From assembly GCA_965262315.1 (NCBI GenBank), contig CBDHFJ010000030.1:1-35243 (forward strand): a stretch of DNA of 35,243 nt, in the 5' to 3' direction. Positions within the stretch are counted from its first letter, which is position 1. The number at the start of each line of letters is the position of its first letter. Shown one piece after another: positions 22,399-30,507 of the stretch. Position numbers and translations under genes: made by a program. Origin of the DNA: JBCCFK01 sp965262315 (GTDB taxonomy: Bacteria; Actinomycetota; Acidimicrobiia; Acidimicrobiales; UBA8592). The notes beneath the pieces were generated by a model. The model was not told where the DNA came from. It saw nothing but the letters and a program-made list of their open reading frames with translations, and ran no database searches.

Positions 22399-23952
22399 AT
22401 GCCGTTGACCGCGCGCAACCTGTGGGAACTGGTCGAGACCCGCGCCGCCGCGACTCCCGACGCCGAGATGCTCGTGGACGAGACGGGCGAGCGGCTGACG
22501 TTTCGTGAGTTCCGAGATGCCGCCGAGCGCATGGCCGCCGGCTTCCACGACCTCGGAGTCCGCGCCGGCGACGTCGTGACCTGGGAGCTGCCGACCTGGC
22601 TCGACACCGTGGTCCTGGCCGCTGCGCTGGCTCGCCTCGGTGCCGTCCAGAACCCGATCATCGCCATCTACCGCGAACGCGAGGTCGGCTTCTGCGTCCG
22701 ACAGGCCGAATCGACGCTGCTGGTGACGCTGGGGGCGACGCCGTCATTCGACTTCGGGGAGATGGGCCGCACCATCGCGGCCGACATCGATGGGCTCGAA
22801 CACATCCAGGTCGAGCGCGGGTCGTTCCCCGCCGGCGACCCATCGGTGCTGCCGCCCGTGGGCGACGAGGACGGCACCGAGCTGCGATGGCTCTTCTACA
22901 CGTCGGGCACGACATCGGACCCGAAGGGCGCGAAGCACACCCACGGGTCCGTGCACGCCATCGGGCTGGCGATGGCGGAGCGCCTCGACGTGGTGGAGGG
23001 AGACCGCCCCGCGCTCGTGTTCCCGTTTCCCCACATCGGTGGCATCACCTGGCTGTTCTCTGCACTCCAGTTCGGCTGCGCGCTCCTGGCCGACGCGGCC
23101 TTCAACCCGGCCACCACGATCCCGTTGCTGTCACGAGAGGGCTGCACACATCCGGGCGCCGGCACCTCGTTCCACATGGCCTACCTCGCTGCGCAGCAAG
23201 CCGATCCGGACACCCCGCTGTTCCCGGCGATCAAGAACTTCCCAGGTGGCGGGGCGCCCAAGCCGCCCACCCTCCATCAGGAGATGAAGGCGGCGTTCGG
23301 CGGCACCGGCATCGTCTCTGGCTGGGGTCTGACGGAGGCGCCCATCCTGACGATGGGGGCCGACGCGGACCCCGACGACAAGCTCGCGATCACCGAGGGC
23401 AGGCCGATGCCGGGCGTCGACCTCCGGGCGGTCACCGCCGACGGCACCGTGGCCGGTCCCGGCGAGGAGGGCGAACTTCGCGCCAAGGCGCCACAGCTGA
23501 TGTTGGGATACCTCGACCCCTCCCTCGACGCGGAGGCGTTCGACGACGACGGCTACTTCCGGACCGGCGATCTCGGCGTCATCGACGAGGACGGCTACGT
23601 CGTCATCTCCGGCCGACTCAAGGACGTGATCATCCGCCACGGCGAGAACATCTCGGCCAAGGAGGTCGAGGACCTGCTCTTCGAGCATCCTCGGGTCCAG
23701 GACGTCGCGGTGATCGGCCTGCCCGACCAGGTGACGGGGGAGCGGGCATGCGCCGTCGTGTCGACGCCCGACGGTCAGGCGCCGCTCGACATGGACACGA
23801 TGCGGGAGTTCCTGGTGGGGACCGGTCTCCGCAAGAACGCCATCCCGGAACAGATCGAGCACGTCGCGGTCGTTCCCCGGAACCCATCGGGCAAGATCAC
23901 CAAGAAGGTGCTCCAGGAACAGTTCGCGGACGCTCCCTTCAGTCGCGGCTGA
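22399..23952 (+). CDS. Acyl-CoA synthetase (AMP-forming, class I adenylate-forming enzyme)
   Basis: The 517-residue protein has the adenylation P-loop YTSGTTSDPKGAKH (167-180), the GWGLTEAP motif, GYFRTGDLG, the hinge GRLKDVIIRHGENIS and the C-terminal catalytic lysine Lys499 (NPSGKITKK). It activates a carboxylic acid to an acyl adenylate and then to the CoA thioester. Medium-chain fatty, cyclohexane/aromatic or steroid acids are all possible. GGAGGGG lies upstream of the ATG at 22399. The palindrome at 22341-22359 probably controls it together with the DUF35/thiolase operon. It converges on the F420-type oxidoreductase with a 14-base overlap of coding ends. Confidence 0.93.
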   Translation: MPLTARNLWELVETRAAATPDAEMLVDETGERLTFREFRDAAERMAAGFHDLGVRAGDVVTWELPTWLDTVVLAAALARLGAVQNPIIAIYREREVGFCVRQAESTLLVTLGATPSFDFGEMGRTIAADIDGLEHIQVERGSFPAGDPSVLPPVGDEDGTELRWLFYTSGTTSDPKGAKHTHGSVHAIGLAMAERLDVVEGDRPALVFPFPHIGGITWLFSALQFGCALLADAAFNPATTIPLLSREGCTHPGAGTSFHMAYLAAQQADPDTPLFPAIKNFPGGGAPKPPTLHQEMKAAFGGTGIVSGWGLTEAPILTMGADADPDDKLAITEGRPMPGVDLRAVTADGTVAGPGEEGELRAKAPQLMLGYLDPSLDAEAFDDDGYFRTGDLGVIDEDGYVVISGRLKDVIIRHGENISAKEVEDLLFEHPRVQDVAVIGLPDQVTGERACAVVSTPDGQAPLDMDTMREFLVGTGLRKNAIPEQIEHVAVVPRNPSGKITKKVLQEQFADAPFSRG

Positions 23953-24979
23953 CCGCGGCGTGGCTGACCGTGGTGCGGTACTGCGTTGCCAGGTCGGTGA
24001 GGAGTTCGGCCCGGGCGAGTGTGGGTATCGACAGGGCGATGCGGTCGGCGATGTCGCCGAACCGGGTGTGCAGCTCGGCGGCGACCTCGCCGGGCGTGCC
24101 CACGATCGCCAGCGTGCTCACCTGCTCGTCGTCGTAGCGGTCACCCAGTTCAGCCCAGCGGTCGGTACGGGTGAGCTCCCGCAGCTCGGGCTGGAGGTCG
24201 CCCCACCCGTGGAGATCGAGGACCGGCCGGTACGCCGGCGTGGACCCGTAGAACCCCAGCATGCCACGGACGGTGGCGTGCGCCCGCTCCCGCTCGTCGT
24301 CGGTCTCGTGCAGCCCGACGATGGCGCCCACGACGGTGGTCACATCGGCGGCCTGCCTGCCCCCTTCGGCGAGGCCGGCTTCGAGGTTGGGCAGGTTCGC
24401 CTCGAGGACATGACGCCGTGACGTGAACGGATGGATCAACAGGCCGTCGGCGACTTCGCCGGCGAGCGCGGTCATCCGTGGGCCCAGCGCGGCCAGCCAG
24501 ATCGGGGGTGGGCCGTGGTCGAGCGGCGGCGGGGTCAGGGTGGGCGGCATGAGCGTGTGCCGGGTCCAGCGTCCTTCGAACGCCAGCGGTGTTCCGTGTT
24601 GCCAGGTGTCGAAGATCGCTCGGGTCGCGGCGATCGTCTCGCGCATCTGCGCCAGTGGGCGTTCCCAGGTGGCGCCGTAGCGGCGCTCGACGTGCGCCCG
24701 CACCTGGGTGCCGAGACCCAGGGCGAATCGGCCACCGGTCAGTCGCTGCAGGTCCCACGCCTGCGTGGCCAGGTGGAGGGGGCTCCTGGGCAGGGCCACG
24801 GCGATGTTGGTGTACAGCGTGCCGGAGAACACCGGTGCCGCAGCGACGATCGGCAGGAACGGGTCGCTGGCCCCTTCGTAGGTGAACCCGCCGGCGACAC
24901 CCGCCTCGTCCAGCGCTGCGGCCTGCGCCGGCGTCCGTGCGAGGTCGCCACCGATCAGGGCGTCGAGGACCGCGGTCAT
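23939..24979 (-). CDS. LLM-class (probably F420-dependent) oxidoreductase
   Basis: The 346-residue protein is a luciferase-like TIM barrel: FTYEGASDPFLPI, TLYTNIAVALPRSPLHLATQAWDLQRLTGGRFALGLGT split over strands 3-4, PPIWLAALGPRMTALAGEVADGLLIHPF, and a C-terminal VGTPGEVAAEL. The pattern fits actinobacterial F420-dependent dehydrogenase/reductase proteins, and in particular resembles the group named after MSMEG_2256; I cannot confirm the cofactor (F420 versus FMN). Substrate unknown. The ATG at 24979 gives MTAVLDALIGG; earlier in-frame starts add unlikely residues. Its 3' end overlaps the acyl-CoA synthetase end, so both genes are read toward each other. Confidence 0.88.
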   Translation of the reverse strand: MTAVLDALIGGDLARTPAQAAALDEAGVAGGFTYEGASDPFLPIVAAAPVFSGTLYTNIAVALPRSPLHLATQAWDLQRLTGGRFALGLGTQVRAHVERRYGATWERPLAQMRETIAATRAIFDTWQHGTPLAFEGRWTRHTLMPPTLTPPPLDHGPPPIWLAALGPRMTALAGEVADGLLIHPFTSRRHVLEANLPNLEAGLAEGGRQAADVTTVVGAIVGLHETDDERERAHATVRGMLGFYGSTPAYRPVLDLHGWGDLQPELRELTRTDRWAELGDRYDDEQVSTLAIVGTPGEVAAELHTRFGDIADRIALSIPTLARAELLTDLATQYRTTVSHAAVSRD

Positions 24980-25123
24980 GTCGGCGACCCTACCGGTGGT
25001 CGGGGCGCGGGCGGGCACCCGGGGTGACGGCAACGTCACCGCTGGTGTGGTTGCGCTGGTTCCTCCGAGCTTTCCTGCTCTGCACGTCTGTCCGCAGCGA
25101 GCGCCACTGCCTACCAAGGGGGA

Positions 25124-25981
25124 GTGCTGACGGGACGTTCCGTGAAGTCGGTCGTGGTCACGGCCTCGGTGGCGGTCGCCGCCATCGTTGCTTCACCGAC
25201 CGACCTCGCGCCGGCGTCCGCCCCGATCGACGCCCAGGTGCTGGGCCAGGTCGAGGTCCGGGAGCGGGCGTCCGCCTCGTCGGATGGGCGATCGACGAGT
25301 TCTGCGGACCCTGCTCCCGGCCTCACGGAGTCGCTCGGAGCCGTCGAGCGTCCGACCTCGGTGCCGTCGGCCGTCGCCGACGAGGGCGGCCGTCCCGCGC
25401 CGACACCGGTGGTCATCCCGACCCCGCTCGAACCGTCGCCCACGGTGGCGCCCCTGCCCACACCGAGCCCCGCGCCGACGCCTGCATCGGCTCCCGCCAC
25501 CCCGACGCCGACTTCGGCTCCCGCACGGCCCGAGCAGGTGGCCGATGGCGGCGGGCTCGAGGAGCAGGCGCTCGCGATGATCTCGTACCCGTGGCTCGAC
25601 CGGTTGCCCGGCTGGCGCATCGAGTTCCTCACCGACGGCGACGGCGTCCGCGGTCTGACGTACTCGGTGGAGCGCCGGATCGAGGTCTTCGTCCGGCCTG
25701 ACGACACCGCATGGGACGTGGCCCGAGTCGTGGCCCACGAGCTCGGCCACGCGGTCGATCTCACGTACAACGACACGGGGGTACGGCAACGGTGGCGGGA
25801 GCAACGGGCGATCCCGGACGACGCGCCCTGGTGGCCGGGCTCGGGAGCGGCCGACTTCGCGACCGGGGCGGGAGACTTCGCGGAGTGCTTCGCCACCTGG
25901 CAGGTCGGCTCGGCGTCACTGTCGACCGTCGCCGGCGCGTGCAACGACGAGGACCTCGCCCTCGTGGCATCCCTCGGCTGA
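25124..25981 (+). CDS. Exported putative zinc metalloprotease (HELGH), paralogue of the gene at 16542
   Basis: The 285-residue protein has an N-terminal hydrophobic segment (about 8-23), a long Pro/Thr/Ala/Ser-rich linker (about 55-137, with PTP and APT repeats), then the same C-terminal domain as the 16542-17267 protein. HELGH lies at 205-209 and GDFAECFATW at 250-259, with Glu254 49 residues after the first zinc histidine. The shared segments include SYPW/SWPW, DVARV-AHE-GHA-DLT-NDT and DFxTGAGDFAECFA. The start GTG at 25124 directly follows a GGGGG run, leaving a short spacer; the GTG at 25142 is possible. The linker suggests that the zincin domain is displayed outside the cell, possibly on the wall. 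No characterised family recognised. Confidence 0.78.
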   Translation: MLTGRSVKSVVVTASVAVAAIVASPTDLAPASAPIDAQVLGQVEVRERASASSDGRSTSSADPAPGLTESLGAVERPTSVPSAVADEGGRPAPTPVVIPTPLEPSPTVAPLPTPSPAPTPASAPATPTPTSAPARPEQVADGGGLEEQALAMISYPWLDRLPGWRIEFLTDGDGVRGLTYSVERRIEVFVRPDDTAWDVARVVAHELGHAVDLTYNDTGVRQRWREQRAIPDDAPWWPGSGAADFATGAGDFAECFATWQVGSASLSTVAGACNDEDLALVASLG

Positions 25982-25982
25982 A

Positions 25983-26087
25983 CCCCCTCGTCTCGGGGGC
26001 GGATCTCGAGGTCAGTCAGCCCCCTCGTCTCGGGGGCGGATCTCGAGGTCAGTCGGCCCAGTCGTCTCGGGAGCGGATCTCGTCGGG
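25983..26087. repeat. 37-bp tandem repeat at a convergent gene junction, third copy coding
   Basis: Units at 25983-26019 and 26020-26056 differ by one base near the end. A diverged third unit begins at 26057 and encodes the C-terminus of the DUF983 protein (EIRSRDDWAD). Read on the minus strand the extra units would encode similar EIRPRDEG peptides, so they are duplicated gene ends. Each of the first two units starts CCCCC-TCGTCTC-GGGGG, a short GC hairpin that could aid termination. Confidence 0.9.
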
Positions 26088-26474
26088 CTCGGCCGGGCGC
26101 ATCAGCAGGTCGACGGCCAGCCACAGCGTCTTCGAGAACGGGTAGAAGGCGATCGGCACCGGCGCGTAGGCGAGCGCCACGAGGAAGACCCAGGGCCCGC
26201 GGGGCACGTCCGGGTAGGTCGCAACGAAGAACACGACCACGCCGATGAACAACAGCCCGAAGCTCAGGATCGTGTTCATGCCGACGGCACCGACGAACAT
26301 GCCGGGCTGCCGTTCGAACACCAGACCGCACCGCGGGCACTCGTCGAGCATGTGCACCCATCGTCGGAACAGGCCGCGACGGCCGCACACACCGCACCCC
26401 AGGGTGGCGCCGCGGCCCAGGGTCCGGAGCTGGTCGGTGGCCCGACGCCGCGGTGCTGGTGCGGTGGAGGTCAT
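26049..26474 (-). CDS. DUF983 family zinc-ribbon membrane protein
   Basis: The 141-residue protein has two CxxC pairs (CGVC at 27-30 and CPRC at 46-49) forming a likely zinc ribbon, then two membrane helices (about 65-87 and 95-122), the DUF983 arrangement. No function is established for the family. The ATG at 26474 gives MTSTAPAPRRR, a typical basic N-terminus. It is divergent from the DUF35/thiolase operon; the palindrome at 26535-26553 lies in the 99-base gap and could affect both directions. Its last codons form the third unit of the tandem repeat. Confidence 0.88.
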   Translation of the reverse strand: MTSTAPAPRRRATDQLRTLGRGATLGCGVCGRRGLFRRWVHMLDECPRCGLVFERQPGMFVGAVGMNTILSFGLLFIGVVVFFVATYPDVPRGPWVFLVALAYAPVPIAFYPFSKTLWLAVDLLMRPAEPDEIRSRDDWAD

Positions 26475-26534
26475 CGACCGCCACCGTAGCGAGCGGCGCC
26501 GTCTGCCCCGCCGTGCCACTAGTCTCGCTGGCGC

Positions 26535-26553
26535 ATCTGATGACCCGTCAGAT
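26535..26553. promoter_or_regulatory. 19-bp palindromic operator upstream of DUF35/thiolase operon
   Basis: ATCTGATG-ACC-CGTCAGAT is the same arm sequence as the palindrome at 22341-22359 with one mismatch in the left arm. It ends 20 bases before the GTG of the first operon gene. The matching arms and different spacers argue for a shared protein-binding site rather than chance. Confidence 0.7.
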
Positions 26554-26573
26554 CCGTCGAACGGAGCCGCGAC

Positions 26574-27026
26574 GTGACCGAACCCGACGACCGCCTGTCC
26601 GCCCCACTGGTCCTCGAGTATCCCTTCACCCGTACCACCGGGCCCGTGATCGGCGCCTTCATGACGGGCCTGCGAGAGGGCATGATCTGCGGCTCCCGTC
26701 GCGCCGACGGCACCGTCCTGGTGCCGGCGTGTGAATACGATCCGATCACCGCCGAAGCGCTCACCGAGGTGGTCGAGGTCGGCCAGACCGGGACGGTCAC
26801 GACCTGGACCTGGGTCGACCCGCCCCGCCCCCAGAGCCCGTGGGATCGGCCACACGCGCTGGCGATGATCCAGCTGGACGGCGCCGACACCGCGTTCCTG
26901 CACGGCGTCCTCGTCGAGGCACCGTCCGAGATGACCACCGGTATGCGGGTGGCGGCTCGGTGGCGCGACGACCGCGAGGGCCACATCAGCGACATCGAGG
27001 GCTTCGTGCCCGAGGAGGCGTCGTGA
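26574..27026 (+). CDS. DUF35 (OB-fold, degenerate zinc-ribbon) protein 1
   Basis: The 150-residue protein has the DUF35 layout: N-terminal helix, rubredoxin-like ribbon region (MICGSRRADGTVLVPACEY) and OB fold (GTVTTWTWVD, HALAMIQLDGADTAFLHGVL, MRVAARWRDD). In this ribbon only two cysteines remain, so it probably does not bind zinc in the canonical way. DUF35 proteins typically form complexes with thiolase-fold partners, as in the ChsH2-Ltp2 steroid aldolase, and bring the acyl-CoA into the active site. It starts with GTG and overlaps the next gene by four bases (GTGA). It is the first gene of the operon controlled from the 26535 palindrome. Confidence 0.88.
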   Translation: MTEPDDRLSAPLVLEYPFTRTTGPVIGAFMTGLREGMICGSRRADGTVLVPACEYDPITAEALTEVVEVGQTGTVTTWTWVDPPRPQSPWDRPHALAMIQLDGADTAFLHGVLVEAPSEMTTGMRVAARWRDDREGHISDIEGFVPEEAS

Positions 27027-27571
27027 GCGAGCTGTCTCTCCCATCGAAGCTCCGGGGAGCGGAGGCGGTGCAGTCGATCCGCACCCCGATCCGGATGGAG
27101 TACACGTACACGCCAGGGGTCGCAGCCCAGCACTATCTGCACGCGTTCGCGGACAAGAGGATCATGGGCGGTGTGTCGCCGGTGGACGGCGCCGTGTTCG
27201 TGCCGCCACGAGGCGTGGATCCTCGCCACGGCGTGGCCACGACCGACTACGTCGAGTTGGCCCACACGGGCCACGTGGGGTCGTACTGTGTCACGAAGGT
27301 CCCGATCCCGGGTCGCGACGACCTGGCCCTGCCGTACATCTCGGCCTGGATCTTCCTCGACGGGGCCAACATCGGTTTCCTCAGCCTGGTGGGTGAGATC
27401 GATCCGGCCGAGTGCCGCATCGGACTCCGCGTCGAGGCCGTCTGGAAGGCCGACGACGAGCTCGGTCGAACCGCCGAGAACATCCGCTGGTGGCGTCCGA
27501 CCGGCGAGCCCGACGTCCCGTTCGAGCGGGCCGGCGTCCGCAGCTGGCAGGGCGGTGGCGGCGATGCGTGA
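27023..27571 (+). CDS. DUF35 (OB-fold) protein 2
   Basis: The 182-residue protein is a second DUF35 homologue: MEYTYTPGVAAQHYLHAFADKRIMG, VFVPPRGVDP in place of the zinc ribbon (no CxxC at all), and an OB fold with GHVGSYCVTKVP, ISAWIFLDGANIGFLSLVGE and IGLRVEAVW. The GTG start overlaps the previous stop, and its end overlaps the next gene by eight bases. Having two different DUF35 subunits next to two different thiolase-fold proteins suggests two matched pairs or a four-component complex (inference). Confidence 0.87.
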   Translation: MSELSLPSKLRGAEAVQSIRTPIRMEYTYTPGVAAQHYLHAFADKRIMGGVSPVDGAVFVPPRGVDPRHGVATTDYVELAHTGHVGSYCVTKVPIPGRDDLALPYISAWIFLDGANIGFLSLVGEIDPAECRIGLRVEAVWKADDELGRTAENIRWWRPTGEPDVPFERAGVRSWQGGGGDA

Positions 27572-28577
27572 GGTCGCGGTGGTGTCCGTCGCCTCCCGAC
27601 AGGAGCCACGGACGCTCGACACCGAGCCCGAGCTGATGATTCCACTGATCAACGCGGCCCGCGACGCCGTCGGCCTCAGCCAGCAGGACATCGGGTTCAC
27701 GTGCTCGGGCAGCTCCGACTTCCTCGCCGGCCAGGCGTTCTCGTTCGTGATGACCCTCGATGCGGTCGGGCCGGTCCCGCCCATCTCGGAGTCCCACGTC
27801 GAGATGGACGGCGCCTGGGCGTTGTACGAGGCGTGGGTGAAGCTCCAGATCGGCGACATCGACACCGCGCTCGTCTACAGCTACGGCAAACCGTCGCCCG
27901 GGTCGCTCCGCGACGTGCTGTCGACCCAGCTCGACCCGTACCACCTGGCGCCCCTGTGGCCCGACGCGTTCGCGCTGGGCGGGCTCCAGGCCAGGGCCCT
28001 GCTCGATGCCGGAATCACCAGCACCGAGGAACTGGCCGGGGTTGCCGTGCGCGCCGGCAAGGTCGACTCGGTCGAGGAGTATCTGGCGCAACCCATGGTG
28101 GCCGACCCGCTCCGGGCCGCCGACTGCCCGTCGTCGGCAGACGGCGGCGTGGCGGTGGTACTCGCCGCCGGCGACCGCGCCAACGAGCTCACCGACCGTC
28201 CCGCGTGGATCCGCGGCATCGACCACCGGATCGACGCCCACCACTTCGGCGTCCGCGACCTCACCACGGCGCCGTCGGCAGCCCTCGCAGCCGACAAGGC
28301 CGGGGTCGGGGCCGACAAGGTGGACCTGGCCGAGCTGCACGCGTCGTTCACGACCCACGACGTGATCCTGCGCCGCGCCCTCGGTTTGGGCGACGACGTC
28401 ACCATCTCGCCCGATGGTGGTGCCCTGGCCGCCGACACGATGATGGCGTCGGGCCTGCTGCGCATCGGGGCGGCCGCCCAGGCGATCGCCGACGGTCGGG
28501 TCGACCGGGCGGTCGCACACGCCGCCGCCGGTCCGCTGCTGCAACAGAACCTGGTCTGCGTCCTGGAGGGTGCGTGA
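27564..28577 (+). CDS. Thiolase-fold protein 1 lacking the nucleophilic cysteine
   Basis: The 337-residue protein has the thiolase/lipid-transfer-protein fold: AARDAVGLSQQDIGFTCSG, then HVEMDGAWALYEAW where thiolases have the CSTGSTAL nucleophile motif, then LAELHASFTTHD with His259 at the usual HDxF place, and SPDGGALAADTMMASGLLR near the end. Aligning the GAWAL segment with GSTAL puts Glu80 where the catalytic Cys should be, so a normal thiolase Claisen reaction is unlikely. The retained His suggests acid/base or structural duty. It overlaps the gene before it by eight bases and the gene after it by one (TGATG), so translation is coupled. It is likely the partner subunit of thiolase-fold protein 2. 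Confidence 0.88.
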   Translation: MREVAVVSVASRQEPRTLDTEPELMIPLINAARDAVGLSQQDIGFTCSGSSDFLAGQAFSFVMTLDAVGPVPPISESHVEMDGAWALYEAWVKLQIGDIDTALVYSYGKPSPGSLRDVLSTQLDPYHLAPLWPDAFALGGLQARALLDAGITSTEELAGVAVRAGKVDSVEEYLAQPMVADPLRAADCPSSADGGVAVVLAAGDRANELTDRPAWIRGIDHRIDAHHFGVRDLTTAPSAALAADKAGVGADKVDLAELHASFTTHDVILRRALGLGDDVTISPDGGALAADTMMASGLLRIGAAAQAIADGRVDRAVAHAAAGPLLQQNLVCVLEGA

Positions 28578-29746
28578 TGGGTGCCGGAGGAGAGCTGGCC
28601 GCGGTCGTCGGGGTCGGCATGACGAAGTTCTCGTCCACCCGGGGGGACGTGTCGATGCCGGGCCTGGTCCGAGAGGCCGCCCTGCGCGCCCTCGAGGACG
28701 CCGGGATGACCTGGGACGACATCGACGCGGTGGTGATGGGGAAGGCGCCCGACTTCTTCGAGGGCGTGATGATGCCCGAGATCTTCCTCGCCGAGTCGCT
28801 CGGATGTGTCGGCAAGCCGATGTTGCGCGTCCACACCGCCGGGTCCGTGGGCGGGTCGACGTCGCTGGTCGCCGCCTCGCTCGTCCAGAGCGGCGTCCAC
28901 CAGCGGGTCCTGACCGTGGCCTGGGAGAAGCAGAGCGAGTCGAACGCGATGTGGGCGCTCAGCCTCCCGCAACCGTTCCAGATGTCGGTCAACGCCGGCG
29001 CCGGTGGGTACTTCTCGCCCATCATCCGCCAGTACATGGTCGACAGCGGCGCACCCGAGCTGATCGGCTGCATGGTGGCGTTCAAGGACCGCCAGCAGGC
29101 GCTGAAGAACCCGTACGCCCACCTGCATCAACCGGACCTGACCTTCGATCAGGTCGTCGAATCGCCGATGCTGTGGGAGCCGATCCGCTATTCCGAGACG
29201 TGCCCGTCGTCCGACGGGGCCTGCGCCATGGTGATCGTCAACGAGGCGGTTGGCGACACGGTCGCGGCGCCGGCCTGGATCCACGCGGGCGCCATGCGGT
29301 CCGAGGCCAACAACTTCCCGGGTCGCGACGAGGTGAACCCGGCAGCGAGCCGCGAGTGCGTCGCCGACCTGTGGGCCCAGGCCGGCATCACCGATCCGAG
29401 GAACCAGATCGACGCCGTGGAGATGTACGTCCCGTTCTCCTGGTACGAGCCGATGTGGCTCGAGAGCCTCGGCTTCGCCGAGCGGGGACAGGGTTGGCGG
29501 ATGGTCGAGGACGGCTCGACCCGTCTCGACGGCGGCGACCTGCCGGTCAACGCGTCCGGTGGCGTCCTGTCGTCGAACCCGATCGGCGCCTCGGGCATGA
29601 TCCGCTTCGCCGAGGCCGCGCTCCAGGTCCGGGGGATGGCCGGGGAGCACCAGGTCGCCGACGCACGCACGGCCCTGGGCCACGCCTACGGCGGCGGCGC
29701 GCAGTACTTCGCGATGTGGGTGGTCGGCGCGGACAAGCCGTCCTGA
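28577..29746 (+). CDS. Thiolase-fold protein 2 (lipid-transfer-protein/aldolase-like), cysteine-less
   Basis: The 389-residue protein begins with VVGVGMTKFSSTRGD, typical of SCP-x/Ltp thiolase homologues. HTAGSVGGSTSL (86-97) replaces the nucleophile motif, with Ser90 in place of Cys. EMYVPFSWYE puts Tyr284 where thiolases have His. The late motif NASGGVLSSNPIGASG has SNP instead of GHP, and the end has HAYGGGAQ. Loss of Cys and His with gain of Tyr fits the DUF35-associated retro-aldolases such as Ltp2, which cleave a steroid side-chain beta-hydroxyacyl-CoA, better than thiolases. The actual substrate is unknown. It is last in the overlapping four-gene operon; the lipoprotein gene follows after 56 bases. 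Confidence 0.88.
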   Translation: MGAGGELAAVVGVGMTKFSSTRGDVSMPGLVREAALRALEDAGMTWDDIDAVVMGKAPDFFEGVMMPEIFLAESLGCVGKPMLRVHTAGSVGGSTSLVAASLVQSGVHQRVLTVAWEKQSESNAMWALSLPQPFQMSVNAGAGGYFSPIIRQYMVDSGAPELIGCMVAFKDRQQALKNPYAHLHQPDLTFDQVVESPMLWEPIRYSETCPSSDGACAMVIVNEAVGDTVAAPAWIHAGAMRSEANNFPGRDEVNPAASRECVADLWAQAGITDPRNQIDAVEMYVPFSWYEPMWLESLGFAERGQGWRMVEDGSTRLDGGDLPVNASGGVLSSNPIGASGMIRFAEAALQVRGMAGEHQVADARTALGHAYGGGAQYFAMWVVGADKPS

Positions 29747-29802
29747 CGCCCCGGCCGGCCGCCTGGCGCGGCGGCACCCGCTCGCTGGGGCATGATGTGC
29801 CC

Positions 29803-30444
29803 GTGATCGCCCGTCTCCTCGGTGCCGTGCTGACGGCCGCGCTGCTCGCCGCCGGGTGCGGCGGAAGCGACGACGGTGATCTCGAGGTCTACTGCCAATT
29901 GGTCAACGATGGGGTCGGCACCGAGACCGGCGAGTTCGACGCCCTGGCCGAGGTCGCGCCTCCCGAGATCCGCGACGCCGTGACCGAGCTGGGCAACACC
30001 ACCCGCAACTTCGACGAGATCGAGGAGATCGACGAGTTGTTCGACGCCGCCTTCGACCCCGACGCCCAGGCGGCTCGACGGGAGTTCGAGGAACACGCCG
30101 AGTCCGTGTGCGACTACGAGGCGCCGGTCGAGGAGGAGGAGCTGCGCCGGTCCTCGCTCAGCATCGAACTGCGCGAGTACGTGGCCGACAACTTCAGCGC
30201 GGACGAGTGGCCGAGCAAGGTCACCTATCGCGTCGAGCAGGTGACCGACGGCCAGATCTTCGACGTGACCGCCACCTTCCTCAGCGAGCCCCAGGACGAC
30301 GAGCCCTTGGATGTGTGTTCCGCGCTCGGCGCGTGGCTGTACTCGGTGATTCGGGGCGCGGGTGAGGTCTCGGTCGAGTTCCGGGGTGACGTGGTCGCCG
30401 AGCGCCTCGGTCGGACCGCCGGCTGCGAGGTCCCCGAGGCCTGA
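29803..30444 (+). CDS. Lipoprotein of unknown function
   Basis: The 213-residue protein has a lipoprotein signal ending LLAAGC (Cys19), followed by GGSDDGD. The mature part is strongly acidic, with a helical first half (EEIDELFDAAFDPDAQAARREFEEH) and a beta-like second half (KVTYRVEQVTDGQIFDVTATF) ending in a Cys-containing segment. The three further cysteines after about residue 100 may form a disulfide. No family recognised. The GTG at 29803 gives the compact signal; GTG 29797 is in frame too. It may be read through from the thiolase operon. Confidence 0.8.
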   Translation: MIARLLGAVLTAALLAAGCGGSDDGDLEVYCQLVNDGVGTETGEFDALAEVAPPEIRDAVTELGNTTRNFDEIEEIDELFDAAFDPDAQAARREFEEHAESVCDYEAPVEEEELRRSSLSIELREYVADNFSADEWPSKVTYRVEQVTDGQIFDVTATFLSEPQDDEPLDVCSALGAWLYSVIRGAGEVSVEFRGDVVAERLGRTAGCEVPEA

Positions 30445-30507
30445 CTCCGTCGCCGGGCTGGCACGGCGTGTATCGTTTCGGCCGAACCGAGACCTGGAGG
30501 ACACCCC

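Noticed and set aside
26574..28577. DUF35 and thiolase genes considered as a plain beta-oxidation thiolase set
   Set aside because: Neither thiolase-fold protein has the nucleophilic cysteine, and DUF35 partners point to aldolase-type complexes.
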